From Bacteroidota bacterium (GTDB lineage: Bacteria > Bacteroidota > Bacteroidia > Flavobacteriales > Schleiferiaceae), in NCBI GenBank assembly GCA_003045865.1, contig PZPB01000017.1, positions 1-41,621 of the forward strand: a DNA stretch of 41,621 nucleotides, read 5' to 3'. Both the position numbers and the translations under genes were made by a program. The first letter of the stretch is position 1. Every line of letters starts with the position of its first letter. The notes beneath the pieces are model-generated. The model worked only from the letters and a program-made list of their open reading frames with translations. It did not search any database and was not told the DNA's origin. Below are positions 1 through 8,245 of the stretch, piece after piece.

Positions 1-301
1 ATTTTAATTCACCCACTGTTTCGGGTCCAGAATTACCGCAGAAGAAACAAGCAGAAAAAGGATTTTTACTTAAAGCGTAAGTATTAGCCGCCACGTCTAG
101 GGGAATAAGGTAGCCTGAAATAATAACTTCCTGCCCTTCATAGTTAGAGCTTAAAATGCTGGGGAATTTTGGACTGAATAAACCCGACACCGGATCCTGA
201 TCGTAATTAGTCATGGCTAGTACTGGCCAAACCAAATTCTTTTGGGCATTGCTACTAAAAACACTCAGACTAAAAATAATGAATAAAAACACTTTAAGCA
301 T
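1..301 (-). CDS. DUF3299-like secreted protein (3' end cut by window edge)
   Basis: Reading leftward from ATG 301, about 100 residues are visible before the window ends. Residues 1-19 form a hydrophobic signal peptide ending near SNAQ. Later come the phrase SGYLIPLD and then SACFFCGNSGPETV. A CFFCG..GPE motif after an [I/V]SGY.[I/L]P[L/M] strand recalls DUF3299 (COG3495), a small exported family of unknown function that may bind metal. The start overlaps the end of the upstream permease by 8 bases, so the gene is the third of a minus-strand ABC operon. The two Cys of CxxC could bind a metal or haem; that is inference. The stop codon and C-terminus lie outside the window. Confidence 0.6.
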   Translation of the reverse strand, partial: MLKVFLFIIFSLSVFSSNAQKNLVWPVLAMTNYDQDPVSGLFSPKFPSILSSNYEGQEVIISGYLIPLDVAANTYALSKNPFSACFFCGNSGPETVGELK

Positions 302-1493
302 CGGCTAAAGTTTTAGGGATATTAATGCGGTAGGCATGCCAGGCGGGTAATAGTGAGGCAAAGGTACCCAATATTAAAACGCTGAACAGGAGCCACAGTT
401 GCATAGGATTTTGCAAGGTTTGTAAACCTAATCCACTCGTAAGATTAGGTAGCTTCAAACTTAGAAGCTCCAAGCTAATTATAGCTAAAATTAAGGCGAA
501 GAAATAGGCAATGAAACTGAGAAAGATAGACTTCGTCCAAACTAATAGAACCACTTTATAGCGACTAATTCCTACTGCGCGTAAGAAGGCCAATTGAGGT
601 TCTTCGTCTTTTAAGCCTTGTAGTAGCGATACGAAAATACTGATACCGGCAATGAAAAGTAAAATATAAGCCAAGGCTTCGAGCAAATCTAGCGCCGACT
701 GGGCTAGGCTAAAAAGTCGGTTTACTTCAATGGCGGGCAGAGCGGCTTGCATTTTAGTCTGACTATTAATTTGTCGTGGTAAACTGAGGGTGGCCATGGG
801 ATTGCTAAATTGGATAAGGCCAGCGGTAATTTCACGTTCCACTTCTTCGTGGTCGTGATCGTGTGCTTCCTCAGCGGGATGTTCATGTGCTAACCAGATG
901 CTGGCAAGGGGCGTAAGAATTAAGTCATCGATTACGCTACCGCTTTGCGCGTAAATCCCTACCACCTTAAAATCTTGCTGGGCATGGCTTTCTCCTTCTT
1001 CGCTAAAACCGTGAGAGCCATGGAAGAGGCTGCCCATCTTGAGCTCTAAAGTCTGCGCTACATTTGCGCCAATACAAACTTCGAAGGCCTTTTGAAAAGA
1101 ACGACCATCCGCTAGCTTTACATTATATAAAGCGGCGTAATTACTATCGCTCCCTACAATACGCTTGCCTTTGTAATTATCGCCATAAGCCAAAGGGATG
1201 GCTTTTTTTACCAATCGGTTTTTAGCGAGTTTTTCAAATTCAGAAAGTGAAATATTTCCGGTGGGAGCATCAATATGGTAAACGCTGCTAAGTATTATTT
1301 GGAGGGGACTGCCTTTGGCGCCTACTACTAAGTCTATTCCTTTAATATTGCGGGTGAAGCTTTTTTCAAAACTGTCTTTTGCGGTAAAAAGAACCATGAT
1401 TAAAGCGAGGGAAAAGGATAAAAGTAAAATGCTTAAAAAGCTATGCAGTTTCTTATGACCTAAACTGGCCAAGGCGAGGCGGAAGATGTTCAC
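294..1493 (-). CDS. FtsX/MacB-type ABC transporter permease with His-rich loop
   Basis: This 399-residue inner-membrane permease has the FtsX plan. One membrane segment lies near residues 18-38, a large extracytoplasmic domain covers about 40-265, and three segments follow at about 268-293, 320-352 and 368-388. It should form a LolD/MacB-like transporter with the ATPase just upstream. Such transporters usually do mechanical work on periplasmic partners or move lipoproteins rather than import solutes. The periplasmic domain is unusual in carrying two His-rich patches, H158/H161/H170 and H203/H205/H211/H213/H215, the latter in a run of alternating His and Asp/Glu. This suggests metal (zinc) sensing or handling, which is inference. 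The start is a GTG inside the stop of the ATPase gene (GTGA), typical of translational coupling. Confidence 0.82.
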   Translation of the reverse strand: MNIFRLALASLGHKKLHSFLSILLLSFSLALIMVLFTAKDSFEKSFTRNIKGIDLVVGAKGSPLQIILSSVYHIDAPTGNISLSEFEKLAKNRLVKKAIPLAYGDNYKGKRIVGSDSNYAALYNVKLADGRSFQKAFEVCIGANVAQTLELKMGSLFHGSHGFSEEGESHAQQDFKVVGIYAQSGSVIDDLILTPLASIWLAHEHPAEEAHDHDHEEVEREITAGLIQFSNPMATLSLPRQINSQTKMQAALPAIEVNRLFSLAQSALDLLEALAYILLFIAGISIFVSLLQGLKDEEPQLAFLRAVGISRYKVVLLVWTKSIFLSFIAYFFALILAIISLELLSLKLPNLTSGLGLQTLQNPMQLWLLFSVLILGTFASLLPAWHAYRINIPKTLADA

Positions 1494-2119
1494 AGTTGAT
1501 AGGATTTAGAAATTAGCTTTTTAAGACGAGCATCGTGGGTTACCACTAATAAGGCGGTTTTTTGAGATTGACTCATTTGCAGAAGCAGTTCGCCTACTTT
1601 TTCGGCATTGGTATCATCTAGAGCAGCCGTGGGCTCATCGGCTAAAATTAAACTAGGTTTTTGCAATAGCGCTCGCGCAATGGCAGCTCGCTGTTGTTCG
1701 CCAATACTGCAAGAGGCCGCTTTTTTATGGAGAATATGGAGAATATTTAATTCTGAAAATAAGAGATCAATTTCACTTTTGTCGGCTTGGCGATTTTGGA
1801 TGGCGTAAATCATTTTCATATTATCCATCATCGTGAGATAGGGCAGGAAGAGGCTTTTTTGAAAAATTAAACCGAGGTGCTTGGCTCTAAACCTTTCTAG
1901 GCTGCGACCTTCCAAATTATGGAGGAATTGATCGCCCAATTTAACTTCTCCCGCACTAGCTTTTTGCAATCCCGCAATAAGGTTTAAAAGCGTAGTTTTC
2001 CCTGAACCAGACGGTCCAATAATTAAAGCCGCATCTGCGGAAGCGAGTTTTATATCAGGAAACTTGAACGCTTTTTCGGCGTGGTAACTAAATTGTAAAT
2101 TTGTTGTTTCTAAAGCCAT
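1490..2119 (-). CDS. LolD/MacB-type ABC transporter ATP-binding protein
   Basis: The product has about 209 residues, the normal size for LolD-type ATPases. It shows the Walker A motif GPSGSGKTT, a Q-loop region at LIFQKSLFLPYLTMMDN, and the segment CSIGEQQRAAIARAL in place of the signature LSGGQQQR. The Walker B is LILADEPTAALD and the H-loop is VVTHD. The substitution of SIGE for SGGQ is within family variation. It should power the FtsX permease encoded immediately downstream, whose start codon overlaps this stop. I prefer ATG 2119 over an in-frame TTG at 2125. A TAACTTTG element (2123-2130, minus) sits directly before the ATG. If it is a real -7 box, the transcript would be almost leaderless. 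Confidence 0.88.
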   Translation of the reverse strand: MALETTNLQFSYHAEKAFKFPDIKLASADAALIIGPSGSGKTTLLNLIAGLQKASAGEVKLGDQFLHNLEGRSLERFRAKHLGLIFQKSLFLPYLTMMDNMKMIYAIQNRQADKSEIDLLFSELNILHILHKKAASCSIGEQQRAAIARALLQKPSLILADEPTAALDDTNAEKVGELLLQMSQSQKTALLVVTHDARLKKLISKSYQL

Positions 2120-2254
2120 AGGCAAAGTTAATAAACGTGAGTTCTACTATAAATTTTGATCACAGATTTCCCTGGTAATTAGAAACCGCTTTTAATGGGT
2201 GATTCGAGATGAGATTTTACGTAAAATTGACCTTAATAAAGAAAGAACTTTAGG

Positions 2255-2611
2255 ATGAAAACATTGGTATTAGGTGCGAGCGAAAATAAGCAGCGTTATT
2301 CGAATATCGCTATGAATATGCTAAAGGATTATCAGCATGAAGTGGTTGCTGTGGGCAATCGATCAGGTGAGGTAAGTGGCATTCCTTTTTCGAAGGAAAA
2401 AAAGGACTTTCAAGATGTGGATACGGTAACGCTTTATTTGGGACCGCAAAATCAAGCTGATTATTTCGATTATGTAGATTCTTTAAATCCCCGGCGCGTT
2501 ATTTTCAATCCTGGAACCGAAAACCAGGATTGGATGAATCATCTGCAAAAGCGCGGTATTGAAACGGAAGTGGCTTGTACTTTAGTTTTACTGCGCACCA
2601 ATCAGTATTAG
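2255..2611 (+). CDS. CoA-binding domain protein (YccU-like)
   Basis: This is a 118-residue single-domain protein. It begins with a Rossmann-type nucleotide loop (TLVLGASENKQRYSN) and contains the segments VGNRSGEVSG and RRVIFNPGTENQ, which fit the CoA_binding_2 family (YccU and relatives). Members bind CoA in their structures, but no reaction is firmly assigned. It is a single gene facing the ABC operon across a gap of about 135 bases. Its end is only 14 bases from the convergent lipoprotein gene, with no obvious terminator between. The leader holds TAAATTTTG near 2148, one base longer than the TAnnTTTG -7 consensus, so the promoter is unclear. Confidence 0.8.
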   Translation: MKTLVLGASENKQRYSNIAMNMLKDYQHEVVAVGNRSGEVSGIPFSKEKKDFQDVDTVTLYLGPQNQADYFDYVDSLNPRRVIFNPGTENQDWMNHLQKRGIETEVACTLVLLRTNQY

Positions 2612-2625
2612 GGAAATTAAGAGCC

Positions 2626-3099
2626 TTAGAGATTTTTATACTCAACTATAAGATTGCCAGCGTTAAATTCAAGGCTAAGATCTTGATTAGCAGCAATATT
2701 TTGGAGGCTAAAATGTTTGCTATCACTAATCAGCATGTCGCATTCACCCGCATTTTCCAATAATAGTTCCAACTTAAGGTGTAGCGATTTTTTACCCGCT
2801 ATTTTTTCAGTCACGGCTAGATGCGCCCGACCCGGTTTACAGCCGCTGTAATTATAGCTGAGAATAATACAACTTCCTTCTTGCCTAAATTCGGTTATAG
2901 ATGCGGTATTGGTCTCATACTCCAAACGGGGGTTTTCTTCGGCCGCAAGGCAAGGACTAATAATTTGGATGGGATTTTCTTCATCATTTTCAGTGAACAC
3001 AATGGCGGATTCCGTTTTGGGGTCACTATTCTTTTTGGAACCACAGGCGCTTAGGAAAAGGCTGATAATGAGAAGAAAGCTAAATTTTAGAGTATCCAT
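2626..3099 (-). CDS. small hypothetical lipoprotein
   Basis: The 157-residue product starts with a lipoprotein signal ending in the lipobox LSAC (Cys19), followed by GSKKNS and an acidic linker, so it should be lipid-anchored. The rest looks like a compact beta domain with three later Cys (SPCLAA, GSCIIL, SGCKPG) and one more in AGECDM. I do not recognise a family. The start overlaps the end of the upstream protease gene by 13 bases, which makes it the last gene of a response regulator, protease and lipoprotein operon. It might be a partner or inhibitor of the protease, but nothing in the sequence shows this. Confidence 0.7.
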   Translation of the reverse strand: MDTLKFSFLLIISLFLSACGSKKNSDPKTESAIVFTENDEENPIQIISPCLAAEENPRLEYETNTASITEFRQEGSCIILSYNYSGCKPGRAHLAVTEKIAGKKSLHLKLELLLENAGECDMLISDSKHFSLQNIAANQDLSLEFNAGNLIVEYKNL

Positions 3100-4673
3100 A
3101 TTTTCAATGTTTTTTGCTGATCGACTTGACTAATTCGTAAGATGTATAGGCCGCTTTTAAAAGCTTCTAAATTTAAAGGAATTGTTCCGTAGGCAAAGGG
3201 TGTTGCGTAAGTTTCTTGGAGTGCTTCTCCCGCAAAGGAGAAAAGTTGTATCCGCACAGGGCTTTGTAAATTGTTAAAGCCTTTTATTTCCGCCCGCCCT
3301 TTTTTTACTGGATTGGGGAAAAGGCTAATAGTATTAAGAATTGTACGATTTAAACTATCGCCATTAGCGAGGCCTTGGAGGCGTAAGTTGCCTAATTCTA
3401 AAGGGTCTAACCAAGGGGCTAATTGTTGACTTGGAAAATCACCATTGCTATTCCAGCTAAAGGAAAAACGTCCATAAAAGTCGGAAAGCTCCGTTTGTTC
3501 ACAGCTACTGCTACCTCCGGTGAGTGTGCCGATAATTAAGCCATCACGATCGAGTAAGGCGCTGCCGCTACTGCCTCCTTCGGTAGTTCCATAACCAGAA
3601 TTGCTTTGCTGCCAGTAAACTTCTAGATGCGTATTAGGAATGCTTCCGCCATAGCTTGTGATACTTGGTTTTTCGCGGTAGATGCTTATTTTTTGCGCAT
3701 CTCCAGAAGGGTGATGGAAACAATCGCCATACGAACTAATAAACTCGCTGCGATTCCAGCCAGCAAAATAGGCTTGGAAGGAGGCGGGAATATTTTGATT
3801 GAGTTCGAGTAAGAGGAAGTCTGAGCCAAAATCGCCACCATTATCATTACTGCGGGCACGTAGTGAGGCGCCTAAAATTTGTTGCTCTAAGATGTTACTT
3901 TCTTGGTTGGGACCTTCGCAACTCGGATTAAGATAATTGAAAAAAAAGACCCAACGATTTAAGTCATTTGCAGAAACCATAGAACTGGCCAAGGCACAAT
4001 GTTCAGCGCTTAATACATAGGGTTTTGCGTCAAAAGCGGTATTATTAACTAAAGTACCAGTGCACCAACCAGCCAAGCTACCATTTATCCAAAGTATCCG
4101 GGTAGTGGCTTTGCTAAGTTCATTATTAGTTGCGACCGAGCAAATAGCATTTACCTGACAAGTTCCAGCATCGCCATAATCATCTATAACAGCGCTGCTG
4201 TCCAGTTGGTTAAATATCAGGCCATTGATGCTTACATTACTATTGTTAAAAGGAAATCGGTCTTGAAATAAAAGACTATGATGGGCGGAAAAGTTACTCA
4301 GAAGAAAAGTTTCGGCTTTAGTAGGAATGGTTTTTATGCCCTTTTCAGTAGCAAGAAATAGCTGATCTTCGGAGGCGAGATTGTTGAAATTTAGGAAGAG
4401 ATCTAATTGCAGCTTAGGCTGACTAAAAGTTAGAATCGATTTTAGTTTGGGACTTGCTTGAGGATTGTTGAGATTTAGTTCTAGTTGAACCGCTTGAAAA
4501 AGCCCACGAATGGCATAGTGCTCCCGATATGTATCGAGGTCAGATCTTAGGCTTAATTCTTTGAGCTTTTCTGGAGATATAAGAATTTCACCCTCTCCTT
4601 TAAGTTGAATTAAATCCTGCGAGAGGAGCTTAAGACAGCAAAGGAGGAAGAAAAATGTTTTGGCAAATCTCAA
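3087..4673 (-). CDS. secreted S1-family (lysyl endopeptidase-like) protease with T9SS sorting domain
   Basis: This 528-residue exported serine protease has a signal peptide at residues 1-19, an N-terminal region of about 140 residues, then a trypsin-fold domain. The catalytic triad is visible: His225 in LSAEHCA, Asp285 in GSDFLLLE, and Ser369 in GGSSGSALL. The Cys pattern (WCTGT, EHCA, PSCEG, GDCFHH, SSCEQ) resembles lysyl endopeptidases. The C-terminus from about 448 (ISLFPNPVKKG to KTLKIWIL) is a type-A T9SS sorting domain, so the enzyme should be displayed on or released from the cell surface. The start is a TTG immediately after the TAA of the response-regulator gene; no in-frame ATG suits the signal peptide. 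Substrate specificity cannot be read from the sequence. Confidence 0.85.
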   Translation of the reverse strand: MRFAKTFFFLLCCLKLLSQDLIQLKGEGEILISPEKLKELSLRSDLDTYREHYAIRGLFQAVQLELNLNNPQASPKLKSILTFSQPKLQLDLFLNFNNLASEDQLFLATEKGIKTIPTKAETFLLSNFSAHHSLLFQDRFPFNNSNVSINGLIFNQLDSSAVIDDYGDAGTCQVNAICSVATNNELSKATTRILWINGSLAGWCTGTLVNNTAFDAKPYVLSAEHCALASSMVSANDLNRWVFFFNYLNPSCEGPNQESNILEQQILGASLRARSNDNGGDFGSDFLLLELNQNIPASFQAYFAGWNRSEFISSYGDCFHHPSGDAQKISIYREKPSITSYGGSIPNTHLEVYWQQSNSGYGTTEGGSSGSALLDRDGLIIGTLTGGSSSCEQTELSDFYGRFSFSWNSNGDFPSQQLAPWLDPLELGNLRLQGLANGDSLNRTILNTISLFPNPVKKGRAEIKGFNNLQSPVRIQLFSFAGEALQETYATPFAYGTIPLNLEAFKSGLYILRISQVDQQKTLKIWIL

Positions 4674-5138
4674 TTAAGACAGAAGCTTTTGACGAAGAAG
4701 GAATTCAAGTTGGTCGTTAGCCCGGGCTAATTCATCTACTAATACTTTGTTTTGACGACGCAGGCTAAACACCTCATGCGCAGCAAGAATGGTTGCTTTT
4801 AAATCATCATAATGCCAAGGCTTATTGAAGTAGCGGTAAACTTGTCCGCGGTTAATAGCGTCGATTACGGCATTAATATCTGAGTAACCGGTAAGAAGAA
4901 TTCGCATGGGTTCTGGATTGATCTTTTGCACCTCTTCAAGAAATTCAATACCAGTCATGTTAGGCATGCGTTGATCGGTAAGAATAATGTTGAGGTCTTC
5001 TTCTTGTTTAAAAATCTCTAAACCTTCGGCACCTGAAAGTGCGGTGAATAACTTAAAGTCGCGGCGAAAATTTGCCTTAAAAGCCTGCAAGTTGTTTTCT
5101 TCGTCGTCAATATAAAGTATGCGTACAGAATCGTTCAT
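4674..5138 (-). CDS. single-domain response regulator (receiver plus coiled tail)
   Basis: The 154-residue product is a CheY-like receiver with an acidic pocket at D11/D12/E13, phospho-acceptor Asp55 (ILTDQRMP), Thr83 (LLTGYS) and Lys106 (NKPW). A short helical tail, but no output domain, follows. The DQRMPxMTG and AINRGQVYRYxxKPW signatures match receivers found before HD-GYP or kinase modules. It is closely related to the N-terminal receiver of the hybrid at 10354: both read Y[I/L]DDE[E/D]NNL then FKAxFRRD[F/Y]. It lies divergent to the E1/nitroreductase operon across 79 bases and heads an operon with a secreted protease. That placement suggests it belongs to the same signalling module. Confidence 0.9.
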   Translation of the reverse strand: MNDSVRILYIDDEENNLQAFKANFRRDFKLFTALSGAEGLEIFKQEEDLNIILTDQRMPNMTGIEFLEEVQKINPEPMRILLTGYSDINAVIDAINRGQVYRYFNKPWHYDDLKATILAAHEVFSLRRQNKVLVDELARANDQLEFLLRQKLLS

Positions 5139-5217
5139 CTGGGAGTGAAAATTTTTGGTAAAAATAAAGATTTACTGAGTACTATGATGTATTTTGGCTC
5201 AAGCTACTTAATAATTA

Positions 5218-7545
5218 ATGCTAATGATAAAATCAGATATTTTTATTGTAAAAAGCTTATTATCAGGCATTAAGAATGTAAATAAAAGTTATCACAAACC
5301 TGTTTTATATAACTTAAACCTTGAATCTGAACTTAAAGCCTTTGAGGCTTTATTAACAAGTAATAAAAATCATTTAAAAATAGCTAATAGCCTAGGTAAT
5401 CAGCTCATAGAATTATATCTAACTCGGCATCCACAGTGCCAATTTAGCAAATCTGAACGAGTTGAGTGGCTTGAAGATTGGAAAAGAAAGAACGACATTT
5501 ATAGCTATGGTACATGGGTATACTACCCATGGTCCGACATAATTAGTCATATTTTGCCCGCTAAAGAGTTCATCGAGTTAAGAACTTCTCGCAATAAGTA
5601 TAAGATTGATGAAGAAGAGCAGGCTAGTCTAGGTCAAAAAACGGTGGGCATAATCGGTTTGTCTGTGGGTCAATCTGTTGCATTAACCATGGCGATTGAA
5701 AGGATTTTTGGTACACTCCGTATCGCTGACTTTGATCATTTGGATTTAAGTAATCTCAACAGAATCCGCAGTGGCTTGAGCAATATATCGATACCCAAAA
5801 CTATTCTGGTGGCACGCGAAATTGCAGAAATTGACCCTTATTTAAAACTTGAGCTTTACAATGAAGGCATTACGAAAGAAAACATTGCTGACTTTATTGG
5901 CTCGGGGGATAGTAAGCTAGATTTATTGGTGGAAGAATGTGACTCTTTGGATATCAAAATTTTGGCGCGAGCGGAAGCAAGAAAACAAGGAGTAGCAGTT
6001 CTTATGGATACTAGTGATAGAGGGATGTTAGATATTGAACGCTTCGATCTGGAGCCCGACAGGCCTATTATGCACGGTATGGTAAGCGATGATGCGGCTG
6101 CTAATATGAATAGTTGGTCACCGAAAGAGCGACTTGCCATGGTAATGGAGATGGTGGGAGTGGAGCAAATTTCATCACGGTTGAAAGCCTCTCTCTTAGA
6201 AGTGGAACAAAGTATTAAAACCTGGCCGCAGTTGGCTTCTTCTGTAGCTTTAGGTGGCGCTATTACTACCATTACAGCCCGTCGAATTTTACTGCAAGAG
6301 CCAATTGCTTCGGGGAGGCACTATGTAGACGTCGATGAAATTTTAAATACTCCTTCTAACCAAAAGAATGATACGACCATTAGCTTTAAACCCGCAGCCT
6401 TAAGTTTTGAGACTTGCGAAGCCATAGTAGATGATTTAAAAAAGAGCAAAGCGACAGAAGCGATTATTTTAGATAAAGAGAGTATTGAGGATATCGTTTT
6501 GCAAGCCTGTTGGGCACCCAGTGGAGGAAACGTGCAGCCTTGGAAATGGATTTATAAAAATGGTATACTTAGCCTCTTTCACGATGTACATTATTCGTAT
6601 TCCTTTCTTGACTTTAAAAATAGAGGTAGCTTAATTGGTTTGGGTGCGGCTTTGGAAAATGTGGTGCAAAGAGCAGTTTATCGCGGTTACAAGGCAGAAA
6701 TTGAAATTTTGGCAAAAGATTTTGACGATAGATTTATCGCTCAAATACAATTTTTCGCAAACGAAGATAGAAGGCGAAATGAGTTTTTGGATTTAGGGGC
6801 GGATCTGAATTTAAGACTAACCAATCGTATGAAATCTAAAGGATTAAAGCCTATCGATGAAGAACTGAAAAGTAAAATTTTCTTACATTTAGAAGGAAGT
6901 GATTTTGCGGTGAAATGGCTGGAAGGAGAAAAGCTTAAAAAAATGGCTCAAATTGTTGGAGCTGTAGAGCGACAGCGTATTTTGGATCCCTGGGGTCATA
7001 AAGATTTTATTGCAGAAGCTCGTTGGACTATAGACGAGGCAGAGAGTACCTGTAATGGAGTAGATTTGAGAACCTTATATCTTAATGAGTCGGATTTGGT
7101 TGGCTTTAAATTGATAAAAGATGCTGAAGCCATTACCCATTTAAGAAACTGGGATAAAGGGAAAGCTTTGATAAAAATGAGTATTGATTCGCTTGAGAAC
7201 TCATCTGCCTTGGCGCTGGTGTATACCAATAACCATTCTGCGGAAAGCGTTCTTAATGGAGGTAGAATAGTGGAAAGACTATGGGTATACCTCAATAAAA
7301 TGGGTTTAGCCTATCAGCCCGTATCGCCCGCTACCTTTATGTTTGCCCGTCTCGGAATAGATGACCCTTCTAGTTCTCCATATTTAGTAAAGGAGTTAAG
7401 TAAATTAAGAAGAGAATATTTAGATTTATTAGAATTACCTGAAAGTGTTAACGACTTGTTCCTGGCAAGGCTTTTTTACGCCAAAGAGCCAACGATAAAG
7501 TCATTAAGGAAGCCACTTGAAAAGGTTTTTAAAATAATGCGTTGA
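5218..7545 (+). CDS. E1-like (ThiF) / nitroreductase fusion, Rv1355c (MoeY) family
   Basis: This 775-residue cytoplasmic protein has two enzyme domains. Residues about 135-380 are a ThiF/E1-type adenylation domain, with a Gly-rich loop at 144-151 (GIIGLSVG), an acidic strand end (ADFDHLDLSNLNR, Arg182), a Lys at 194, and ECD at 240-242 in place of the usual D.TD. Residues about 420-775 are an FMN nitroreductase-like domain, marked by APSGGNVQPWKW (433-444). E1 enzymes normally adenylate a C-terminal carboxylate. No CxxC zinc pair and no evident E1 catalytic Cys are seen. The fusion matches what is called the Rv1355c family; Rv1355c was named MoeY, but its molybdopterin role is unproven. It is first in a five-gene operon, 4 bases before a GNAT-fold gene. 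An ATG at 5224 is an alternative start. Confidence 0.85.
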   Translation: MLMIKSDIFIVKSLLSGIKNVNKSYHKPVLYNLNLESELKAFEALLTSNKNHLKIANSLGNQLIELYLTRHPQCQFSKSERVEWLEDWKRKNDIYSYGTWVYYPWSDIISHILPAKEFIELRTSRNKYKIDEEEQASLGQKTVGIIGLSVGQSVALTMAIERIFGTLRIADFDHLDLSNLNRIRSGLSNISIPKTILVAREIAEIDPYLKLELYNEGITKENIADFIGSGDSKLDLLVEECDSLDIKILARAEARKQGVAVLMDTSDRGMLDIERFDLEPDRPIMHGMVSDDAAANMNSWSPKERLAMVMEMVGVEQISSRLKASLLEVEQSIKTWPQLASSVALGGAITTITARRILLQEPIASGRHYVDVDEILNTPSNQKNDTTISFKPAALSFETCEAIVDDLKKSKATEAIILDKESIEDIVLQACWAPSGGNVQPWKWIYKNGILSLFHDVHYSYSFLDFKNRGSLIGLGAALENVVQRAVYRGYKAEIEILAKDFDDRFIAQIQFFANEDRRRNEFLDLGADLNLRLTNRMKSKGLKPIDEELKSKIFLHLEGSDFAVKWLEGEKLKKMAQIVGAVERQRILDPWGHKDFIAEARWTIDEAESTCNGVDLRTLYLNESDLVGFKLIKDAEAITHLRNWDKGKALIKMSIDSLENSSALALVYTNNHSAESVLNGGRIVERLWVYLNKMGLAYQPVSPATFMFARLGIDDPSSSPYLVKELSKLRREYLDLLELPESVNDLFLARLFYAKEPTIKSLRKPLEKVFKIMR

Positions 7546-7549
7546 AATT

Positions 7550-8242
7550 ATGGTGCTGAAATTAAGAGCCTTTAAAGCAATAGATGACCCAGAAAGTTGC
7601 GCTAAATTCGTGAAGGGTCACGGAGATATATTAACGAGTATAGGGGTGAACAAAGTAACTTCTAGTTCACCTACTTGGGTAGATAACCCAGGAACTTTTG
7701 TTTTAGTAGTGGAAGACTCCGAAACCAAAGCAGTGCTTGGTGGTGCTCGGGTTGACACTTCTCATGGTAATGGTAAACTACCAATTTCAGATGCTACCGC
7801 ATACATGGATCCTAAAGTTGATGATTACATTGCTCAGGAAGCGGTAAAAGGTACAGGGGAAATTTGCGGATTATGGAATAGTCGAAAAGTAGCGGGAATG
7901 GGTTTTGGTAGTTTGTTTTTAACAAGAGCCGCTGTTACTATTTCCCATGCCGTAGGTGTAAATTCACTTTTTGCACTTTGCGCTCCCTACACCGTGGCTA
8001 CCGCCGAAACCTTCGGTTACGGAATTATTAAAGATTTGGGTAATGATGGCACCTTTTATTATCCGAAACTTGACCTTTTAGCTACCGCAATGCTATTGCC
8101 CGATACTTTAATGATAGAAAATGCCGCTGATCTTGAAAAGAAGCGGGTATTTTCGCTCAGAAATGATCCAGGGCAATTTTTTGAGGAGGAATCTCGTCGC
8201 AGAAAGGTACCCATCCAATATGATCTTGCTATAAAAGCTTAG
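7550..8242 (+). CDS. GNAT-fold N-acyltransferase-like protein (autoinducer-synthase-like)
   Basis: This 230-residue protein has a GNAT-type core. A strand with VLGGARVDTS is followed by GEICGLWNSRK (E104, R112), the acyl-CoA loop KVAGMGFG (113-120), a helix, and VNSLFALCAPYTVATAETFGYG. The order [R/G].R strand, then E....R, then loop resembles both the FeeM/PEP-CTERM acyltransferase group and LuxI-type synthases, so acyl transfer from acyl-CoA or acyl-ACP is plausible. The substrate is unknown. It lies between the E1/nitroreductase fusion (4-base gap) and the sensor kinase (3-base gap), so it is surely cotranscribed. It may act with the fusion on one small molecule or peptide, which is inference. 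Confidence 0.7.
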   Translation: MVLKLRAFKAIDDPESCAKFVKGHGDILTSIGVNKVTSSSPTWVDNPGTFVLVVEDSETKAVLGGARVDTSHGNGKLPISDATAYMDPKVDDYIAQEAVKGTGEICGLWNSRKVAGMGFGSLFLTRAAVTISHAVGVNSLFALCAPYTVATAETFGYGIIKDLGNDGTFYYPKLDLLATAMLLPDTLMIENAADLEKKRVFSLRNDPGQFFEEESRRRKVPIQYDLAIKA

Positions 8243-8245
8243 GAT

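Noticed and set aside
2575-3133. Plus-strand frames opposite the lipoprotein gene
   Set aside because: The minus frame has a clear lipobox and operon overlap, while the plus frames have no motif and overlap one another.
5856-6272. 138-codon open frame on the minus strand inside the E1/nitroreductase gene
   Set aside because: It lies opposite a strongly conserved coding region, has low-complexity Ser-rich translation and no plausible start context. It is an antisense shadow, as are many other such frames in uvrA, fhs, prfC and the HMG-CoA reductase gene.
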